Source: Nanobdellota archaeon (GTDB lineage Archaea; Nanobdellota; Nanobdellia; Pacearchaeales; GW2011-AR1). Taken from it: DNA of 9,218 nucleotides. The notes beneath the pieces are model-generated. The model saw nothing but the letters and a program-made list of their open reading frames with translations, did not search any database and was not told where the DNA came from. The translations under genes and the position numbers were made by a program. The stretch lies in NCBI GenBank assembly GCA_030640565.1, contig DAOWJD010000033.1, positions 1 through 9,218 on the forward strand, read 5' to 3'. This document shows positions 5,694 through 9,218 of this stretch, one piece after another (within the stretch, counting starts at the first letter, position 1; every line of letters starts with the position of its first letter).

Positions 5694-6653
5694 ATGATAT
5701 TTAATCTCCACGGACTTGGATTTGAAGTGAATTCGAAGAATAACAAATTTCTAGAATATCTGAGATTTAGGTTTCAAGCATTTGCTTCAAAGATTGAGAA
5801 GGTTGACGTTAAGTTTTATGTAGAATTTGGCAAACCTTCTCTTAATCTTTCTTCCTATGAAAGAATGAGCCATAATTTTTATTCAAGTCAGAATAAATTT
5901 ATAATAAAAAAAGAAAACGTTACTATTTTTTATGATTTAAACAAAAACCCTTTAAATGTAATTATATATTTCCATCCAAAAAATCCTAAACATTTAGCCA
6001 GATTCCTTTTAAAAGGCAAAAAAAATACTATAAGAGATTATTATGAACATTTCATAATTTGGAGAGGTATCCAAAATACGTTATTAGCACTATTAGAACA
6101 AAGGGGTTTCTCTGTATTACATGCATCTGCTGTAAAAGGCAATGAAGGAGCAACGTTATTTTTTGGTTTGGGAGGGGTTGGCAAAACAACCATTGCATTA
6201 GATCTTATTCTTTCTAAAAATCTAAAACTGATGGGGGATAATTTTATTTTAATTAATGAAGAAAACGCTTATCCTTTTTTAGAACCTATAACCTTGACTA
6301 AGTTTAAGAAAAAAATATTAACTTTAAAGAGGTGGAAACAAATTATTAAAAAAAATGAAACTTTTAATAGTTACTTCCCTAAGAAGAATTATTCCCATAA
6401 TTCCTTCTGCGATATAAAAAATATAATTTTTTTGAATGTTTCCCAAAATAACAATCTTATCAGAATAAACAAATCTAAATCGCTCAATCTAATAAAAAAT
6501 ATAATGAAAATTTTAGGAGAAACTCCAGAATTCACTGAATTAAATATGATTTTCCCAAAAAAAATTATGAAGATTAATGATAAAATAAAATTTTATGAAT
6601 TGAGTTATAAAAATCTAGAGGGAGCGAAAAAACTCATAACAAATATTCTATAA
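5694..6653 (+). CDS. HPr kinase-like P-loop protein (HprK/PEPCK fold), substrate unknown
   Basis: The C-terminal half of this 319-aa protein carries the HprK/PEPCK-type nucleotide site. From the 5694 start, a conserved His lies in VLHASAV (141-147), Walker A is GLGGVGKTT (158-166), and LMGDNFILI (179-187) is in the place of the HprK Asp-Asp motif, here Asp-Asn. Bacterial HPr kinase is about 310 aa, but no HPr or PTS gene is here, and the N-terminal about 140 residues do not look like the HprK N-domain. Related HprK-like proteins occur in glycan and peptide-modification clusters, where they may phosphorylate small molecules or sugars. The function is open. The upstream TTG and GTG codons could add five or four residues, but the TATA-like spacing favours ATG 5694. 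A GGTG at 5681-5684 is a marginal ribosome binding site. The gene ends 3 nt before the stop codon of the convergent neighbour. Confidence 0.75.
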   Translation: MIFNLHGLGFEVNSKNNKFLEYLRFRFQAFASKIEKVDVKFYVEFGKPSLNLSSYERMSHNFYSSQNKFIIKKENVTIFYDLNKNPLNVIIYFHPKNPKHLARFLLKGKKNTIRDYYEHFIIWRGIQNTLLALLEQRGFSVLHASAVKGNEGATLFFGLGGVGKTTIALDLILSKNLKLMGDNFILINEENAYPFLEPITLTKFKKKILTLKRWKQIIKKNETFNSYFPKKNYSHNSFCDIKNIIFLNVSQNNNLIRINKSKSLNLIKNIMKILGETPEFTELNMIFPKKIMKINDKIKFYELSYKNLEGAKKLITNIL

Positions 6654-6656
6654 AAA

Positions 6657-7478
6657 CTATAGGTAAGATCTTAAAAGATTTTTAATACGAATCAAGAAAA
6701 AAATAAGGAAATAAGCCAGTAAAAAATATGAAAAATATATTGTGATTATTTCCCAACCACATGTTATAAAGATTAATGGCAAGGCTATTGTTAGAACATA
6801 CCTTTCTGATCCACCGAAATCACAATGCCATCTTTTAATTCTTAGAAAGGAATTTGATTTTTTAAGAAAAGACGTAAATGTTGTTATACCCAGGATTTTA
6901 AAAGAAGTATCTCTACCAAAAATTTTCTTCATACTTGACTTTTTATCTGTATATACTTCATTCAAGGAAGTTATTTTTTTGCCATAATAAAATATCTTTG
7001 TTATTGTCATTAAATGAAATGATTTTAATGCGAATAAGAGAACTGCCCCATATAAAAGGATAGAATTATTAAACCATAATCCTAATGAAAAAATAAGTAT
7101 AATAAAAATTATTGTGCTGAATCTATCTGCAATACTATCTAAAAATGCTCCTTTCTCAGATGTTTTATTAGTTCCTCTTGCTAATTGCCCATCTAACCAA
7201 TCTGAAAGTAAAAAACAATAAGAAAAAATTATTGCTAATAGATAGAAAATCTTAGCTTGTAAAAAAGGTGCTAAGAATAAACATAATATAATTAGTGGAG
7301 CAAAAAGAAATAATCTTGATAAAGTTATCTGGTTGGGATTTATATTTAAATTATATTTTTTAATGAAATAAGCTATTCTTATTGAAATTGGATTTAGAAA
7401 AAGTATAGCAAAAAGATCATCTCCCTCGTGTAATGCCTTTTCTTTAAATTCTTTAAATGGCTCTTTTCTTTTTTTCAT
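6657..7478 (-). CDS. CDP-alcohol phosphatidyltransferase family membrane protein
   Basis: It catalyses transfer of a substituted phosphate from a CDP-linked alcohol to a second alcohol, with release of CMP, in the membrane. The 273-aa protein shows the full family signature D(x)2DG(x)2AR(x)8G(x)3D(x)3D: Asp93, Asp96, Gly97, Ala100, Arg101, Gly110, Asp114 and Asp118. Six hydrophobic segments are visible (about 52-71, 76-92, 120-135, 139-160, 228-243 and 245-265), as expected. A soluble stretch of about 65 residues (165-227), ending in HCDFGGSERYVL, separates TM4 and TM5 and may set substrate choice. The N-terminal 40 residues are basic and cytosolic. Candidates include archaeal phospholipid or inositol-phosphate synthases, but the sequence does not tell which. 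An AAGGAG lies at 7495-7490, 11 nt before the ATG, slightly far for a ribosome binding site. It lies 61 bp downstream of the flippase and is probably co-oriented with glycan export. Confidence 0.9.
   Translation of the reverse strand: MKKRKEPFKEFKEKALHEGDDLFAILFLNPISIRIAYFIKKYNLNINPNQITLSRLFLFAPLIILCLFLAPFLQAKIFYLLAIIFSYCFLLSDWLDGQLARGTNKTSEKGAFLDSIADRFSTIIFIILIFSLGLWFNNSILLYGAVLLFALKSFHLMTITKIFYYGKKITSLNEVYTDKKSSMKKIFGRDTSFKILGITTFTSFLKKSNSFLRIKRWHCDFGGSERYVLTIALPLIFITCGWEIITIYFSYFLLAYFLIFFLIRIKNLLRSYL
6668..6683 (+). terminator. Weak hairpin plus T-run after the HprK-like gene
   Basis: ATCTT (6668-6672) and AAGAT (6675-6679) are inverted copies with almost no loop (or a 4-bp stem with a 4-nt loop), followed by TTTT at 6680-6683, 14 nt past the stop. 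It lies inside the 3' end of the convergent gene. It could end the plus-strand transcript, but the stem is weak. Confidence 0.3.
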
Positions 7479-7489
7479 TTTTAATAAAA

Positions 7490-7495
7490 CTCCTT
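7490..7495 (-). promoter_or_regulatory. Possible Shine-Dalgarno sequence of the CDP-alcohol transferase gene
   Basis: AAGGAG on the minus strand ends 11 nt before the ATG. It is the only full purine-rich Shine-Dalgarno-like motif ahead of a gene in the window. The spacing is longer than ideal, so it may be incidental. Confidence 0.35.
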
Positions 7496-7498
7496 AAA

Positions 7499-7507
7499 AC
7501 ATTAAAA
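7499..7507 (-). promoter_or_regulatory. Weak TATA-like box for the CDP-alcohol transferase gene
   Basis: The minus strand reads TTTTAATGT centred at 7503, 25 nt before the ATG at 7478. It is a poor TATA match and overlaps the T-run of the hairpin after the flippase gene. Confidence 0.25.
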
Positions 7508-7523
7508 ACCTTTCTGGAAGGAT
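7504..7523 (-). terminator. Hairpin with T-run after the flippase gene
   Basis: The minus strand reads TCCTTCCAGAAAGGTTTTT: CCTT and AAGG form a 4-bp stem around a 5-nt loop, followed by five T, 17 nt past the flippase stop. Outer ATTAA and TTAAT arms could extend pairing with bulges. It closely resembles the hairpin after the TIM-barrel gene (2370-2388). Confidence 0.4.
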
Positions 7524-7539
7524 TAATATTTCATAAACT

Positions 7540-8931
7540 CTATTTCTTTTTTCTTTTTAATATCAGTCCTCCTAATAAAAATCCTTGGCTAATGATTGTG
7601 GCAATTGCTGCCCCATAAACTGCAGCAAGATGTCCGTAAGGAAGCAAAGATGTGATTAATATATAATTAAGGAATATGTTAAGTATTGTTGCCAGAATTA
7701 AAATTTTAGCAGCTGTCTGTGGTTTACCTTGAGAAATATAATATGCCTGATAGATTGCCATGATAGGAATTGTAAACAAAAGTAAAGATAAAATTCTTAA
7801 AATGTTTGTTGCTAAGAGATATTCTTTTCCATATACTATTAGAATAACAAAATAAGCCAGAATTAAAGTGGCTAAAAATGTTCCTATTGAAAAAAGGAAG
7901 GTTATTCTTATTGATTTCTTAAATCCTTGTTCAAGTCTTTTTCCTTTTAATCTGCTAAATATAGGCAAAACAACTATTGCTGCAAATCCAATTAAGGTTG
8001 CTAAAGCGCCAACCAGACTAAATGAAGCTGTATAATAACCTATAAATTCTGCTTGGACAAAATAACCAAGCATTACCCTATCAATATTTCCAAAAAATAT
8101 TCCTGAAAGAATAAAGGCTATTGTTGCAAGAATGAATTTATTTATAACAGTTTTCTGTTTCTTCTGAAGTTTGTTTGCTTTTTCATTTTTTAATTTTTTA
8201 GAATAAATTTTCTTTACATCAAAAAATAAGAATAAAGACGTCAAGAACAAAGAAAGTGCTAAAAAGAGTATTATTAACATTAAGCTAATTTCATTGGAAA
8301 GAGAGTATTTTATCGCAAAAACAACTGCTAGTGGAACTAGAATAATTCTGGAAATTTGGAATATGATTTCTCTTTTGAAAATTGCTTTAAAGTAATTGGA
8401 TGCCTGAAGCATTGATTGCAGAAATCTCATTATCTGAATAAAAATTATATAGAATACTCCTGCAAGTAGTGCAAGAAATATTGGTTTTTGATAAAAATTA
8501 TTGGCTATATAATTTGCTGAGATTAAAAGAACAATAGCAGAAAAAAAGACTAAAATAATTTTTATTTTTCCTAGATATAATAAATAAGCTTTTAATCTTC
8601 TTGTTTTTTTCCCGAACTCTTTTGAAATAAATCTTACCAGTACCTGATTTATTCCTAATTGAGATATTGCTGTAAAAATTATAATTGTTGAGAGTGCTAA
8701 GCTATAAAGTCCGAACAACTCTGGTAAAAGTAGTCTAGCTATAATAATGGTAAATATCAAAGAACCTACTTTCGCAGTTATATCTTTAGAAAACTGATAG
8801 ATTGAATTTTTAATGACTAATCCTGTGTTACCTGAAAAATCTTTTTTTCTTATTCTTCGCCAGATATCTTTAATGTCTTTTTCTTCACTTATTACATTTT
8901 TTTTAATTTTTTCTTTAAAAAAACTTTTCAT
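7540..8931 (-). CDS. Wzx/RfbX-like flippase (polysaccharide biosynthesis, MOP superfamily)
   Basis: This integral membrane protein of 463 aa, about 12 hydrophobic segments, would flip lipid-linked oligosaccharide across the cytoplasmic membrane. Family marks are NSIYQFSKDITAKVGSLIFT entering TM1 (42-61), IARLLLPELFGLYSLA (64-79), GINQVLVRFISKEFG (93-107), the central NIDRVMLGYF (282-291) and GYYTASFSLVGA at the start of the second half (298-309). Late marks are QAYYISQGKPQTAAKI (395-410) and the NIFLNYILI-GHLAAVYGAAIATIISQ region (418-449). A charged linker (240-262) separates the two six-helix halves. The N-terminal about 40 residues before TM1 are soluble and charged, longer than in many bacterial Wzx proteins. 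Length and order otherwise fit the family. It is the obvious exporter for the glycan assembled by the neighbouring genes. No Shine-Dalgarno motif is seen at the ATG. Confidence 0.92.
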   Translation of the reverse strand: MKSFFKEKIKKNVISEEKDIKDIWRRIRKKDFSGNTGLVIKNSIYQFSKDITAKVGSLIFTIIIARLLLPELFGLYSLALSTIIIFTAISQLGINQVLVRFISKEFGKKTRRLKAYLLYLGKIKIILVFFSAIVLLISANYIANNFYQKPIFLALLAGVFYIIFIQIMRFLQSMLQASNYFKAIFKREIIFQISRIILVPLAVVFAIKYSLSNEISLMLIILFLALSLFLTSLFLFFDVKKIYSKKLKNEKANKLQKKQKTVINKFILATIAFILSGIFFGNIDRVMLGYFVQAEFIGYYTASFSLVGALATLIGFAAIVVLPIFSRLKGKRLEQGFKKSIRITFLFSIGTFLATLILAYFVILIVYGKEYLLATNILRILSLLLFTIPIMAIYQAYYISQGKPQTAAKILILATILNIFLNYILITSLLPYGHLAAVYGAAIATIISQGFLLGGLILKRKKK

Positions 8932-8951
8932 AATTAAGATAGTATTTTTCC

Positions 8952-8960
8952 TTTTTTATT
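8952..8960 (-). promoter_or_regulatory. TATA-like box for the flippase gene
   Basis: The minus strand reads AATAAAAAA centred at 8956, 25 nt before the ATG at 8931, in the 51-bp gap after secD. The match is A-rich and weaker than TTTATAAAC, but the spacing agrees with other genes in the window. Confidence 0.35.
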
Positions 8961-8967
8961 CTTTATG

Positions 8968-8972
8968 AAAAA
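8968..8972 (-). terminator. Oligo-T stretch after secD
   Basis: Five T on the minus strand start 10 nt past the secD stop (TAA, 8985-8983), with no strong stem before them. Short oligo-T runs can suffice for archaeal termination. Weak evidence because T-runs are frequent in this DNA. Confidence 0.25.
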
Positions 8973-8982
8973 GAGTTTCTGA

Positions 8983-9218
8983 TTAATCTTTCTGGATTTT
9001 CTTTACCATGTCTGCGAAGGCTGGTCTTGTGATTAGCAAACCTGTTGTAATCCCAATTATTGTTGTAAATGCAAAACCTTTTAAAAGTCCTGCTCCTGCC
9101 CAGAGAAGAGGAAGCATTGCCACGACAGCTGTGAAATAAGCTCCGATAATAATTGCGAAAGCTCTCTTCATTCTTTGTTTTAAGCTTAAAAACATGCCTT
9201 GTCTGGATTCATCCAAAA
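8983..9218 (-). CDS. secD: Protein-export membrane protein SecD, C-terminal part (5' end outside window)
   Basis: The visible 77 or so residues are the C-terminal end of an archaeal SecD, the RND-type partner of SecF that uses the proton gradient to help proteins through SecYE. QRMKRAFAIIIGAYFTAVVAMLPLLWAGAGLLKGFAFTT-type sequence (from about residue 14 of the fragment) contains the last two transmembrane helices (about 20-40 and 46-64), and ITRPAFADMVKKI is the conserved archaeal tail. The frame is open to the window edge, so this is the truncated 3' part of a gene normally over 400 codons. It is a housekeeping gene; it marks the boundary between core chromosome and the glycan genes. A 60-base spot count (9061-9120) has 26 G+C, higher than in most of the glycan run. 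Confidence 0.88.
   Translation of the reverse strand, partial: LDESRQGMFLSLKQRMKRAFAIIIGAYFTAVVAMLPLLWAGAGLLKGFAFTTIIGITTGLLITRPAFADMVKKIQKD

Noticed and set aside
6742..6987. Plus-strand open frame of 81 codons
   Set aside because: Antisense to the CDP-alcohol transferase, whose full active-site signature and membrane segments are intact.
1..9218. CRISPR arrays, tRNA or rRNA genes, defence or toxin-antitoxin systems
   Set aside because: I saw no regularly spaced repeats, no tRNA cloverleaf or rRNA-like stretch, and no gene product resembling a defence component.

Overview
The window looks like part of the chromosome of an AT-rich archaeon, most likely a DPANN lineage such as Woesearchaeota or Pacearchaeota. 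The archaeal signs are the C-terminus of an archaeal-type SecD at the right edge, Arg codons that are almost all AGA/AGG, an almost complete lack of Shine-Dalgarno sequences, and TATA-like boxes centred about 25 nt before nearly every start codon, as expected for leaderless archaeal transcripts. The lineage is inferred; no rRNA or other phylogenetic marker lies in the window.

Layout. Bases 1-156 are the 3' end of an integrase-core (DDE) transposase gene, followed by 132 bp of non-coding DNA with palindromes. From 289 to 6653 there is a compact plus-strand run of seven genes: a DegT/perosamine-synthase-like sugar aminotransferase, a xylose-isomerase-like TIM-barrel protein, an FkbM-like protein with a methyltransferase fold, a DesVI/TylM1-like methyltransferase, a GT4 glycosyltransferase, a small class I methyltransferase and an HPr-kinase-like P-loop protein. 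From 6657 to the end everything is on the minus strand, read right to left: secD (partial), a Wzx/RfbX-like flippase, and a CDP-alcohol phosphatidyltransferase that meets the plus-strand run tail to tail with a 3-nt gap. No gene-free stretch exceeds 300 bp; the largest is 157-288.

How the genes may work together. Taken together this is a surface-glycan or glycolipid locus. The aminotransferase would make an amino sugar, one methyltransferase could N-methylate it, the GT4 enzyme would add sugars to a lipid carrier, the flippase would export the product, and the CDP-alcohol transferase would make a lipid or polyol-phosphate component. The HPr-kinase-like and FkbM-like proteins have no assignable substrate. 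The nucleotide-sugar dehydratase/epimerase genes and the priming transferase are not in the window.

The strongest structural observation is that most plus-strand genes seem to carry their own promoter, often overlapping the end of the previous gene, although they are packed like an operon. This changes the preferred start for at least two genes. The run lies beside a transposase remnant, and spot counts suggest most of it is AT-richer than secD, consistent with an accessory island.
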